A DNA stretch of 64,000 nt, taken from assembly GCA_903813345.2 (NCBI GenBank), contig CAIIXF020000009.1:8924030-8988029 (forward strand). The letters run 5' to 3'. The notes below the pieces were generated by a model. That model was not told the origin of the DNA and searched no databases. It was given only the letters and a program-made list of their open reading frames with translations. Position 1 is the stretch's first letter, and each line of letters begins with the position of its first letter. Of the stretch, positions 45,478-55,865 are shown one piece after another. The position numbers and the translations under genes were made by a program. The DNA comes from Owenia fusiformis. Taxonomy: Eukaryota > Annelida > Polychaeta > Sabellida > Oweniidae.

Positions 45478-45793
45478 CAATCAAAATAACTATCAAAATA
45501 ACCAGCATCTCGGAGGAGGACGTATAATTCTCACGAAGATATTTTGGAGGTTTGAAGTAGGAAAACATACTTACTGTACGGCTATTTTCACTGTTTCAGT
45601 ATTTTGCAAAATTAAATACTTAACTCGAACCTCAGAAAAAAAGAAAAAAGAAGAAAATATGGAAGTCTGTTGAAATGTGTAAAACCTTAAAAATAATTGC
45701 GTAACTTTAGAATCAACCCCGAAGACGTTGAATATTAAAGGATTGAAAAATAGTTAGCGTTCAGTAAATTACTTTTCCTACTCCGAACCCTCT

Positions 45794-45838
45794 GGAAAGT
45801 TCCTACTCTTTTTCATGTAAGATGTTGCTATAAAAAGG
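45794..45838 (+). promoter_or_regulatory. Core promoter of gene X copy 1: kB-like site and TATA box
   Basis: TATAAAAAGG (45829-45838) lies about 90 bp before the ATG. GGAAAGTTCC (45794-45803), 25 bp upstream of it, is a palindromic sequence close to Rel/NF-kB consensus sites. Both are kept in copy 2 (60753-60762; TATATAAAGG at 60788-60797). Regulation by a Rel factor is only an inference from the motif. Confidence 0.45.
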
Positions 45839-45924
45839 ATGATATTTCTTGTGAAACTTCATCTTAAAATCGCTATAATACAACGACAACAATATTCGCA
45901 ACATTCGATTTAGCTGAGGCAGAT

Positions 45925-47014
45925 ATGGATTTCTACACAGTGACTACGATATTCTTAACTGTGGCGACGGTGTTAAAATTTTCTAAGACTGCAAAGGGAA
46001 GGAAAACTTGTGTTTTGGAAGATGGAGAACGAGCGCTGAAACTTCCCATTACCTTTTTTCGGAAGATTCTAAAGATGAAAGTTGCCCTCAAGGCATGGAC
46101 AGATAGTTTATCGGTTTGTGAAATGAAGAAATGCAAAATTATATCATCAAACTGTTTCGTGACCGGAGATGCTGAATGGGTAACGTTAGTACGTCAGAAC
46201 GGCAATTTCAGCAGACAGATCAAAATATGCATGGAGGCATGGCAAGCGCTTCTGGGAGCGACAGAACAAATAAGAATTAACATTAAACCCACAGCCCATA
46301 AAATCACCATGTCCAGGGAACAGAATGACGACGACATCTCCATGTATAGAATCATTCACGGTTTTGAGAAAGGGGAATGGTCCAGCGACTTTTCATCAGT
46401 GAAGATGCGATGCATGGAACACAACTTGCGAGATGTTTCCATTGATGTGTATCCCCTGAAAAAAACAGATCTCCATCGTGTTGTTATTGGAACTATGACT
46501 CACATCGTCTCTTGGCATTGCGACGCATTATATCTCTCAAGGTAATTTTTATCCTGTATTAATATTATCATTATTGTTATTATTTTAGCCTATGATTATT
46601 TTTATTACATTATTACAATTGTTTCATTTTAATCTAAAATTGATTTGGTTTTCCCCTTTCACATATGCTTTCAGCATCGATTCCCGCACGCCAGAAAACG
46701 AGATCTATGAAAAGACCGAACTTGTAGCTGAGTATCTAAAAGAAGCATGGGAAGGTGTACAGTTTGGACTAGTTAAAGAAGTATGCTATGAATTGATGCG
46801 TAGAATTGGATTAGATGCTGACCCAGAGGAACTTGACCAGGAAATTAACATGTGTTATAATTCCGAAGTTATTGACAAACAATTTCTTTATTCTTTTTAT
46901 TCACCAAGAGGTCGAAGAAGAATGAAGGTTTCAAAAAATGCAAACTTAATACTAGAGTTAGCCTCATTTATACAACCAAAATTACTTTATGTTACATTTG
47001 CTCAAACAGTTTAG
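45925..47014 (+). CDS. Gene X copy 1: two-exon gene of unknown function
   Basis: Exon 1 (45925-46541) opens with ATG GAT TTC and ends TCA-AG at a GTAATT donor. Exon 2 starts after TTTCAG at 46675 (AG|C, phase-matched). Exon 1 begins with a hydrophobic stretch (YTVTTIFLTVATVL) that could be a signal anchor. It then has FVTGDAEWVTLVRQNG and RQIKICMEAWQALLGATEQI, which very loosely recall a PC4-type ssDNA-binding fold. Exon 2 reads NEIYEKTELVAEYLKEAWEG and RRIGLDADPEELDQEINMCY. After VID (46874) the text diverges from copy 2 and ends in a different tail, so the 3' end may be rearranged. I do not recognise the family. Exon 1 is intact here but broken in copy 2. Confidence 0.6.
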
Positions 47015-47257
47015 ACCTAGCCAGAGTATTTAGTGGACTAAAGGTTTTAATGCTTGTCGAATATGTTGAGATATAGAGTTCCAGATTTGCTAACCTTGAA
47101 ATTTTATTTTTAGAGGCCAACATTTGTTTTGAATTTAAGGGCATGAATATCATGTGAATGTCTTGTTTGGTGTGGATGAATGTCATGATTTAATGTAAAA
47201 TAGTTTTTAAAAAATCTCATGGTGGACTGATAAATTGTTTAAATGGAGCAACCTATC

Positions 47258-47998
47258 ATGGATTATATTTGCAGCTTTGAGGATTGTCAAAAACGTTTTA
47301 AAAAGAAACAAGCCTCCAAAACCACAAGTCAAAAGTTCATAGAAATATAAGTATGCACTGTTATATATGCAACAAAAAATTAAAATGTAAATATAATCTT
47401 TCGAGGCATTTGAAAATACATTCTGGTGAGTGCTTTTATTTTATTTGTTGTAAACAAAAGTGAAGTAAGGTCCGAGTAAATTAATAAAGTGTTTAGCATC
47501 AGGACAAAATTTCAAAATGATGAGGGAACGTGGCTTTCACTTTGTATACTTACCCTGGCCTTATGTTAGCTACTGTTTTTGTAACTGTCTTAAATGGTTT
47601 TGATTTATTTACTTTTTTCTCTAGAGGTGTTTTGTGAAAAGTGTGGTGAATTCGAAAAGTTTTGTGTGTGTACCGAACGCAGTGAACAGAAATATATTTG
47701 GGAAGGTGAGCGTTTTAAAAAGCTATTTCAATGTATTAAACATTATAGATGCGTAAATTCGTAACAACAACAACAACATGTTCATTTTTCATAATCTACT
47801 GTTCGCATTGTATATTCTCTAGATGTGTGGCCTCTGCAATCATCATCACCATCCCAAGCAACCTTTCTTGCTGCACGCCACCCACAACCACTCATGGAGC
47901 CAGGAAAGGGGAGATGGATATTGGAAAAAGTGGATGGATCTGTATGTGAACAGGAAGATGATTGGGAGATAACGCATACAAACATTTTGCTTTCATGA
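47258..47998 (+). CDS. Three-exon C2H2 zinc-finger gene
   Basis: Exons are 47258-47425, 47625-47705 and 47823-47998, with donors GTGAGT and GTGAGC and acceptors CTCTAG and TCTCTAG. Junction codons join as G|AG and G|AT, in phase to the TGA at 47996-47998. Exon 1 encodes two fingers: C-X4-C...H-X4-H (MDYICSFEDCQKRF... HKSKVH) and C-X2-C-X12-H-X3-H (CYICNKKLKCKYNLSRHLKIH). Exon 2 adds a Cys-rich segment (CEKCGEFEKFCVC). Exon 3 is Ser/Pro-rich with an acidic C-terminus (CEQEDDWEITHTN). A one-base shift in the run TTTTAAAAAGAAAC at about 47302 breaks finger 1; one extra A would restore the frame. It may be a sequencing slip or a young pseudogene. It lies directly after gene X copy 1. Confidence 0.6.
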
Positions 47999-48377
47999 TG
48001 TTGTTTGTTTCCCTGCTGCAACAAAAGAAGCTTTGTACATACAAATTCACATCCAAATTCACAGGGCACAAAGTCCTCTGAGTTTACACTCCGTACATAC
48101 CTTACCAGTGGGACTAAATGGACATTCAGTTACAAAATTTATGAAATTACCTATTTAATTGGGATAAGTGATATCACTGACCTATATATTGAGTTGTCTT
48201 CAACAAAATATTTGTTAACCTAGCTATTCTGTACAACCAAATGTGCCATTTCACTTTTGCTTTTCGGATGACAAAATTGCACAACATTTGAGAGTTGAAG
48301 ATTTGCATGATCTTGATCTTGCTCTTTTTGTACTTAATAAAAGGCAACGTTCAATTATCATGAAGCTAGGGAAGCTA

Positions 48378-49440
48378 CATGGTGTCCGGAAAGTAAAGAT
48401 ACAAATACTCTCATTTTAAGAGACTTTAATTTTTTGTAATGAAATTGCTACAGATTGCAGAGGAACTTTATAACAATATATCTACCAACTTTCATCTCAT
48501 AATATCTAAATTTATTAAAGTTATGGTTGTCATGGTTACAGTGGTGAGGGGTATGCGGAGCAGTTCCAGGATATCGCTAAAATGTGATAAATTGCTAAAA
48601 TATAACCATTTGAAACAGTGTTTATTATTGTACTTTCTATCAATGTTTTGTTTTGCTCAATATTGTGTTCTTGCTGCCAAAGTATTCTCTTTAGTATAAT
48701 GATATCATTGATACATATCTGAATCATGTAGTGTCACTAATCATTATAATCAAAGAACAAATATATAAGTGCTCAGAAAAAAGGTCCCTGGTTTAAAAGG
48801 AAAGCCAATAGTGAACCTCTACAACGCACAGATTCACAAAGCAAAGAAAAAAAATTTACAATTGAATGTCTTGACATTAAACCTCTTTGTACAATGGCCC
48901 ATATTCCCCTGATAATATCACGTTAGATTTCTACATTAATGAATATCTGAAAGCAATATTTGGTAGACGTTCAAGATAAATATGAGACTGGGCTGGAACC
49001 CAATGTTATCAGGAATCTGAGAGATGGACAGCATTGGTTTTGTCAAGTCTTTTAATTTCCGGTCAAGAAGGCACCATGTATGTTTATATAATGGTGGGAA
49101 ATACATTATACTGGATAACAGTAGTAATGTCAAATGACCAAATAATGTTACTGTACTAATCATTATGTTGTTGTGATACATAATTTGATATAAAATCGGA
49201 ACAAATGATGAAGTGCCAAGATATTATGAGCAGGAAAAAGAATTATAAAACATAATTGTGACACTGCTCCACATATTCCCAACTCCTATTACCATAACTT
49301 TTTCATTTTGAAACAATATGTCATGACAGTTGCAGGATAAATTGTTATAATGTCATTCTACAATCTGTATTAATTTCACCTCACAACAAGCAAATCTATT
49401 GAAATTAGAGCACTCATATCTTTACTTTCCGGACACCCTG
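48378..49440. mobile_element. mariner-type element with complete ends (copy 3)
   Basis: CATGGTGTCCGGAAAGTAAA at the left is mirrored by TTTACTTTCCGGACACCCTG at the right (one mismatch), with TA outside both ends (48376-48377 and 49441-49442). The 1,063-bp interior is too decayed for a clear transposase. A trace resembling the YSPD...FF segment (TAPHIPNS, YHNFFILKQ) sits near 49240-49310. Confidence 0.85.
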
Positions 49441-49442
49441 TA

Positions 49443-50350
49443 ATAGCAAAATGTACAAAGATAAAACAAACTCAGTTATCAAATAACCCAATGATTGAGA
49501 TGGCAAAAACCAATCTTTAGACACTCATTTTTCTCAATTGTTGACCTTTTCAACAACATAACAATTATTATAACAATTAAATTGTACATTGCAAATGGAA
49601 TGTATTTGTCATATATGCCTACAAGAGGATGGCATAATAATTGGACCCCTGTTTTACCCTGCCATATTCTCCTAAAACTCCAGAGGATTTTGCTTAATTT
49701 GTAAAAACAAATCAAGAACTGTCTTTATTACTATTTCTGAGCATTGGAAACATAAAACCTTAACGAATTGTTTTTAGGAATTATTGGTTGACACTAGTAA
49801 TGACAATGACATAGGGAGAATCTGCCTTTCAGTACACCAGGAACAAAACAAGGACAATCTTCTGTCAAATGCAGATAAACAACAAAAAACCTGATGTTCC
49901 AGTTTTCGAAAATTATTAATCTTCTTTGATATATGCACCAGAGGAATAAAGCTTAAGATGGCCCACATGATATTTCTTCTGTATTTCAGTATAATGCTAC
50001 AACAATTTTATTGATCCGATTTTGAATAGCCAATTTGGAGTATTCTTTAATCCTGTCAAGAAATATCATCTTTGTTATAGTTTGGGACTCAAATGGCCCT
50101 CACAGATAAAAGAAAACCTGGCTCAAGAGATTTATTGTGTGACAAATAGCCTTATTGAAACAATCATCTACGTATCAATCCCTCTCAACCATATACACTT
50201 GTTTAAGAGCAAAACATATCATGAAACAGATGGACTTGAACTTCATATACAAAAGATGACAACAAACATGCAATAATCTCTCCCTAAATTGGAAGATAGT
50301 AGCAAAAAGAGAGCGTTATTACTTTCAATTTGTAAACAATTTAACACAGA
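49443..50350. other. AT-rich spacer
   Basis: No domain is recognised in the short frames on either strand. It separates mariner copy 3 from the duplicated polymerase-like block. Confidence 0.3.
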
Positions 50351-50354
50351 GTTT

Positions 50355-51440
50355 TAAAGCATTAGGACATCTCCATGACTGGGGACAGACCTCCTGTGTT
50401 TATGGAGAAAAGTTAGAATCTTCAGAAGAAAGTAGAATTTCTGACGGATTTTGCCTCACCAAAAAGAATAATATTCCGAGGAGGATATCGTTCGATTCTG
50501 AGATGGAGGATTCTACAATGTGCTGAGATTTAGAACCAGATAAATGGAAAGGGAAAAGGTGATTTGACAAAATTTTAGAAAAGCTATTGAACAATGAAGT
50601 TATAAAGTTGTTATAAAGTATTAAAGAGAAATTGTAATTCAGGAAATTGAAAATAAGAATTTAGACTGAAATAATAAAGAAGGAAAGACAATAAAATAAT
50701 TTAGTCTTATGTTGAGGGAGTTTCATGATATAGGAGAGAAGGGTCAAGACAGACACTTTTTGTAGATCTTAAGATGCAAGGGGAAGGGGAAGCTGAACCC
50801 ATGGTTGTTGGTGAGGAACATACTACTCTCCAAATCTCATCTGAAGAAGACCAGCCGTGTTATCCTCCAAGATGGTGGCATTGATGAACCATTGCGAACT
50901 ATATATAGAAACTACAGCAGAATCATTCATTCCTCTCATGAAAGAGGTAATGTCATCCTTAACACATGAAATGGAGGAAAGAAACATTTATGTGAAAAAT
51001 TGATTGATCACACTAATTTCTATATTATCTCTGAAGTTAGCGTGATATAACAAAGTCATGAAGCAAATGTTTATTTCAATGTTTTTTCCTATTTGCAATC
51101 AGATTAACAGCCACAACGATGCAGGCAAAAGAATTAAGTGTGAATTCTGCAAAAAAACTTTCAGCAAAAACCAAAATAATTACAGTTACGTGAGAGGAGT
51201 ATGCCTCAAAATTTGACATACATGTTTTATTTGCAAGAAAAAATTCACCCGTGTTACTTACACATTGATGAACAACATATTGGCATGAACGAATCATTTG
51301 AAGCATTTTCCCCTATTAATCTAGAATCATAACAAAATGCCTCGGATGCTGTGTGATAATATTTGTAGAAAAAATTTAATTCATTGTCTAATCTCAATCT
51401 TCATAAAAGAAGTATCCATTCATCAAAACGTTAAAGGTGT
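50355..51440 (+). pseudogene. Zinc-finger/polymerase-like gene, 5' block copy A (degenerate)
   Basis: This is a direct duplicate, about 1.3 kb upstream, of 51655-52740. It contains the exon ending ATGGAG, but the donor GT is mutated (GGAGGAAAG instead of GGAGGTAAG). The following exon (KRIKCEFCKKTFSK) has lost finger histidines (YSYVRGVC where copy B has YRHVREVH) and carries a stop. It is clearly the more decayed of the two copies. Confidence 0.7.
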
Positions 51441-51654
51441 ACTGCTTTTTCAAAAGGAATTTAACAGAGCCTACAACTTACAAAAAACATAGGTCTAAAA
51501 ATAAAGACTGCACCAAGCAAAATGTGACACTGTCGTATGATGATAACACTTAGCAGGGGAAGCTGAACCAATGGATGTTGATGATGAAAAATACATCCAG
51601 CCGAAGGAGGTATTCTAATGCACAAATTGTAAACAATTTAACACAGAATGGTAT

Positions 51655-52866
51655 AGCATTAGGACATCTCCATGACAGGGGACAGACCTCCTGTGGTGTT
51701 TGTTTATGGTGAAACGTATCTTGCATCTCAGAAGAAAGTAGAATTTCTGACGGATTTTGCCTCACCAAAAGAATATTCCGAGGAGGATATCGTTCTATTC
51801 TGAGATGGAGGATTCTACAATGTGCTGAGATTTAGAACAATATAAATAGAAAGGGAAAACGGTGATTTGACAGAATTTTAGAAAAGCTATTGAAAAATGA
51901 AGTTATAAAGTTGTTATAAAGTATTAAAGAGAAATTGTAAAATTACAAAAAATTGAAAATAAGAATTTAGACTGAAATAATAAAGGAGGAAAGACAATAA
52001 AATAATTTAGTCTTATGTTGAGGGAGTTTCATAATATAAGAGAGAAGGGTCAAGATGGACACTTTTTGTAGATTTTTAGATGCAGGGGGAAGGGGAAGCT
52101 GAACCCATGGTTGTTGATGTTGAATATACTACTCCCTAAATCTCATCTGAAGAGGACCAGCTGTATATCCTCCAAGATGGTGGCATTGATGAGCCATTGC
52201 GAAATATATATAGAAACTACAGCAGAATCATTCATTCCTCTCATGAAAGAGGTAATGTCATCCTTAACACATGAAATGGAGGTAAGAAACGTTTATATGA
52301 ATAATTGATTGATCACACTAATTTCTATATTATCTCTTATGTTAGTGTGATATAACAAAGTCATGAAGCAAATGTTCATTTCAACGTTTTTTCCTGTTTG
52401 CTTTCAGATTAACAGCAACAACGATGCTGACAAAAGAATTAAGTGTGAACTCTGCAAAAAAACTTTCAGCAAAAACCACAATAAATACAGACACGTGAGA
52501 GAAGTACACCTCCAAATTCGACATACATGTTTTATTTGCAAGAAAAAATTCACCCGTGTTACTTACACATTGATGAACAACATATTGGCATGAACGAATC
52601 TTTTGAAGCATTTTCCCTTATTAATCTAGAATCATAACAAAATGTCTCGGATGCTGTGTAATAATATTTGTAGAAAAACATTTAATTCATTGTCTAATCT
52701 CAGTCTTCATCAAAGAAATATCCATACATCAAAACATTATAAGTGTGATGCTCTCATAAAAGAGGTAATGTTGATCATCCATGAGTATAACTTTCACCTT
52801 CCTTCTGGAACTGTATCCATGGATGATCTTCGCCAACAATTGAATGAAATTATGTCTTCAGACTAA
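51655..52866 (+). pseudogene. Zinc-finger/polymerase-like gene, 5' block copy B
   Basis: An exon ending EVMSSLTHEME at 52281 (donor GTAAGA) joins in phase (GAG|ATT) to an exon starting at 52408 after CTTTCAG. The second exon encodes IKCELCKKTFSKNHNKYRHV...H (C-X2-C-X12-H-X4-H) and a second finger start, HTCFICKKKFTRV, which runs into a shifted frame. 52642-52760 adds MLCNNICRKTFNSLSNLSLH...H (C-X3-C-X12-H-X4-H). N-terminal C2H2 fingers followed by the domain at 53.3 kb fit an invertebrate protein family with a family-B polymerase region. Several frame breaks mean it is probably not functional. Confidence 0.55.
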
Positions 52867-53039
52867 ATTTGAGCCTAGGACTTGTCTTGACTCACCGAGA
52901 CACCGAATTAAGATATTTCACCCACACAACAACCAGTCGATTTTACCCTCCCCTATTATCATCTCATATCTTGATGATATTGGTCTACCATAGAGCAACT
53001 GAGTGAGGTTGATTTTGTTGACCAAGTAACTCGTGAAAG

Positions 53040-53841
53040 ACAAGAAACAAAATGGCTACCCTATCGAATCACGAATATAAGATGGTCTGTGTGGATAATT
53101 GACTTCTCTCTAGGAAAATTTATTCTGCTTCCACAATACCTTAGACATATCAAAGTATTGTCAGTATGACTCATAATATGAAGACTGGAAAAGACAAGAC
53201 AGCCTATGTGCATTTAGATGCATGGCTTATCATCGAAATAGAAATCCGAGGTCCTTGAAAAAACAAAACAAAACAGTTGGCTAAACAATGGAAAAGTGTT
53301 AATATGGAGAGTGAGTATCAAAGACATGCCCTTATTTGAAGATACTTTCCGGGTCAATGTTGAAATCTTTTCTATGGATGAGAATGAAGAGGTGACTTTT
53401 GTTTACCGTAGTCCTTCCAAAAAGTACAACAGCATAATGCAACTGAATATGTTTGAAAACCAACTGAGCAATATCTCTGATTTTCACAAACATGCACATA
53501 AATTTTGCTGAAGGAACTGTGACAAACTCAAAATCTATCAAAATGCAAGTTCATTAATATTTCCGGATGGTTATTACAAGATCAAAGGGAACATATTAAA
53601 ACGATTGAATACCCATGGTTATGCCATTCCCGAAGAGGATCAGTACTGTCCATATTTTGCTGTTTTTGACTTTGAGAGTATGCTGATTAAAAGTGATGAG
53701 GAACATGACACTGGAAAATTGAAATGGTTAGCCGAACATAAACCAATATCTGTATCGATTTCTAGTAATGTCACTGACCATACAGAGCCAATCTGCTTTG
53801 TGGATTCAGTAGTAGACTCCCTTATAGAACAAGATCTTTGA
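53040..53841 (+). pseudogene. Family-B DNA polymerase-like (exonuclease-type) domain, broken
   Basis: Reading with frame changes from about 53160 gives CMAYHRNRNPRSLEK, then FEDTFRVNVEIFSMDENEEV, QLNMFENQLSNISDFHKHA and FPDGYYKIKGNILKRLNTHG. It ends YFAVFDFESMLIKSD and HKPISVSISSNVTDHTEPIC. FDFES fits the exo I D-x-E motif of family-B polymerases. The whole order is one I recall from zinc-finger/DNA_pol_B_2-type proteins of Polinton-like or virus-like elements in invertebrates. A TGA follows the HAHKFC segment and another ends the frame at 53841; the polymerase palm is absent. No active enzyme is possible from this copy. Confidence 0.5.
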
Positions 53842-54860
53842 TGGGGCTGTTAGAAAAGGAGCATAATTGTCAAAAAGGCAGTAAAAGGTGCCAGGAAGAC
53901 ATATCTTTAAGAAAGAAATAAGATACGCTTCGAGAGATAAACTTTGAATTTATTTATAAGACAATAGTAAAAAATTCTGAGTAACCATTCGGGTTATTCG
54001 AGAATTAGTGAAATAATTTTATCTCCATGAAAGAATAGGGTGACTATTATTTGAAATGTGAGTGAAGAATCCACATATGTTTGACATATCATTTAATAGC
54101 ACTTTTCTCTAGAATTATTTAGTGAGGCCTTTAAAGAGTACTGGCTGGAGCGATTGTCTATCATTGAATTGTTACATTGTTTTCTTTAATCTTGGCTGTT
54201 TAGAGGATACTATTGTCTATTGGAAAGATGTTTGTTGTGTGTTAACGAGACTCCCTATCCGGAAAGTCGTTTGAATACATATAGGAAAATTTAGCAATAT
54301 GAGGGTCTATGATAAAATATACTATAACGCCTTCCTAGGATAAGTACTTTACAAGAGATTCTGTAATAATTTCCTTAATATGAGTTTTGAGGGCTAAAAT
54401 TATTGTCCCTCATAACGCCCAAAGATTCATAATATTCAACATTTTTGACAACATTATCCAGTTGTACGAACGTCCTTGTTTCGATTTTGAAGCACTCCCT
54501 AGTTTTATTTATTTTGTTAGCTTGTGATTTAAAGTCGTTTTACTACACTTTGTTCATTTGTCAATTCAACTACAATCATTCTGAAAAAATAAATGAAGAA
54601 ACAGTACAGTTAACCAGTCAATACACTGCACAGACATTAGGTGTAAAGAAATGTGGATTTGCAAAATATTTAGGGAAATCTCAGTAGTTTGGTTAAATTA
54701 GTACACTGATCAGGAATCGTTAGGGAGCTGCAGTAGAAAGGGGGAAGAGTTCACAGAGACACTGTATAAGTGAATAAAATTTCCTTTGCAAGGCAGGTGT
54801 TGGACTGTCACTCTTATTGAGTTAGCCAATCAGTGCTAGGCAAGATAAAGGAGTAGAAAC
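53842..54860. other. Spacer, nothing recognised
   Basis: AT-rich sequence. The frame at 54445-54687 shows no family resemblance. Confidence 0.3.
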
Positions 54861-54876
54861 TGATGTTAGAATGGGG

Positions 54877-54883
54877 TATAAAA
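54877..54883 (+). promoter_or_regulatory. TATA box ahead of the gag-like fragment
   Basis: TATAAAA, preceded by GGGG, lies 62 bp before the ATG at 54939. This fits a retroelement or gene core promoter. Confidence 0.45.
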
Positions 54884-54938
54884 TGGGAGGACTGAACAGG
54901 TTTAAGTCAGACTGAATGGGGCTCCCAACGTAAGAATC

Positions 54939-55210
54939 ATGGTGGACACCCACGAATCTCAAGTGCTGGCGGCAGTTTTCAAGGCAAGGCATCAAAAACA
55001 GTTGGTTCAATCAGCAGTCTGGTTCAGGGAATCGAACGCTTTGATGTGACAATACCAATGGCGAGATAGGTAGCGGAGGCCGAGCGGGTGTCCTGGAGCC
55101 TGGGTATCCAAGCCAGAACTCTCCTGCTAATGGGCGGCCTAGACGTAAGGCGGTGGTGCTACATCTGCAAGCGACATGGGCACAACCAGTACTCCTGCGG
55201 TCATCGTTAA
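54939..55210 (+). pseudogene. gag-like fragment with CCHC zinc knuckle
   Basis: It opens MVDTHESQVLAAVFKA, shifts frame near 54985, continues SISSLVQGIERFDVTIPMAR, meets a TAG, then reads ERVSWSLGIQARTLLL and a perfect C-X2-C-X4-H-X4-C knuckle (CYICKRHGHNQYSC, 55157-55198) before TAA at 55208-55210. The knuckle is the nucleocapsid signature of retroelement gag. The stretch is much richer in GC than its surroundings. The ATG, the nearby TATA and the short length suggest a promoter-proximal piece of a retroelement whose pol is missing. Confidence 0.55.
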
Positions 55211-55431
55211 GGACCGGAGCTGGACCACAAGGAATCCGTAGCATGAGGAAAAAAAAAATTTCGGGAAATTAGGCAGGATCAAAGTTAATATGATAAGGCC
55301 AAGCTAGATATAACACAGGGTAGGTTTAGCAATTATTTTAGCTTATTGTCTGATAAAGTGGTTGAAGGAATCGTCCTGCTATAGCTTTGTTAACCAGAAA
55401 GTAAAAAGTTACATCTGAATAGGCATTCATC

Positions 55432-55856
55432 CGAACTCCCGTGCAGTGATAATAACACTGCGGCGGGCAGGTATCTCACCGTAAACATGGTAACTTCGTA
55501 ATAAACAACTGACGTGATTGGTTCTAGTCCCATGCTCAGGTCGCGTGATTGTAAAATTTAGACCATTTCATTGGTTGAATTGCGCGTATTAACTAATAAA
55601 CAACACGTGCGGTAAACTATTATCAACAAAACTTTTACTCAGAATTCCTTCCGCGGTGATTTCTTCTCATATTTCAATAATTTTGGAATATTTTGACAAA
55701 ATAATGTTTGGGGAACATACATGAATACATATTTTATAAGTTGTGTGAAAATTGACCACATATGCGATGAAAAAGGGAACTATTTTCCCCAAATTTTGGG
55801 GATTTGCTTCATCTGCCCGCCGCAGTGTCTATACCGAGACACTGCATGGGAGTTCG
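55432..55856. mobile_element. 425-bp MITE with 9-bp target duplication
   Basis: The ends CGAACTCCCGTGCAGTG and CACTGCATGGGAGTTCG are inverted. An inner pair, CACTGCGGCGGGCAG / CTGCCCGCCGCAGTG, is perfect. GCATTCATC is duplicated at 55423-55431 and 55857-55865. Each arm is itself hairpin-prone (GCAGTG...CACTGC; GCAGTGTCT...AGACACTGC). A 9-bp duplication with long ends points to a MULE-like class. There is no ORF. Confidence 0.88.
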
Positions 55857-55865
55857 GCATTCATC

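Larger units (their letters stand above)
44425..46874 (+). repeat. Duplicated block, copy 1 (partner 60303-61830)
   Basis: From AAAAAACATTTATATCTACATC to GAAGTTATTGAC this block is about 95% identical to 60303-61830, apart from a 0.9-kb insertion at 44577-45477. Both copies contain two tandem versions of a 75-90-bp segment (AACCAGCAT...GGAGGAGGAC...ATTCTCACGAAGATATTTT) upstream of the promoter, so the segment duplicated before the block did. Confidence 0.92.

Noticed and set aside
45925-46541. Assignment of gene X as a PC4-family protein
   Set aside because: The resemblance rests on one W-containing segment; too weak without a profile search.
47782-48069. Minus-strand Cys-rich ORF (CEFGCEFVC) as a zinc-finger gene
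   Set aside because: It overlaps the spliced plus-strand exon and lacks the finger histidine spacing.
54822-55244. Minus-strand ORFs rich in Pro/Arg opposite the gag-like fragment
   Set aside because: Composition reflects the GC-rich antisense of the zinc-knuckle region.
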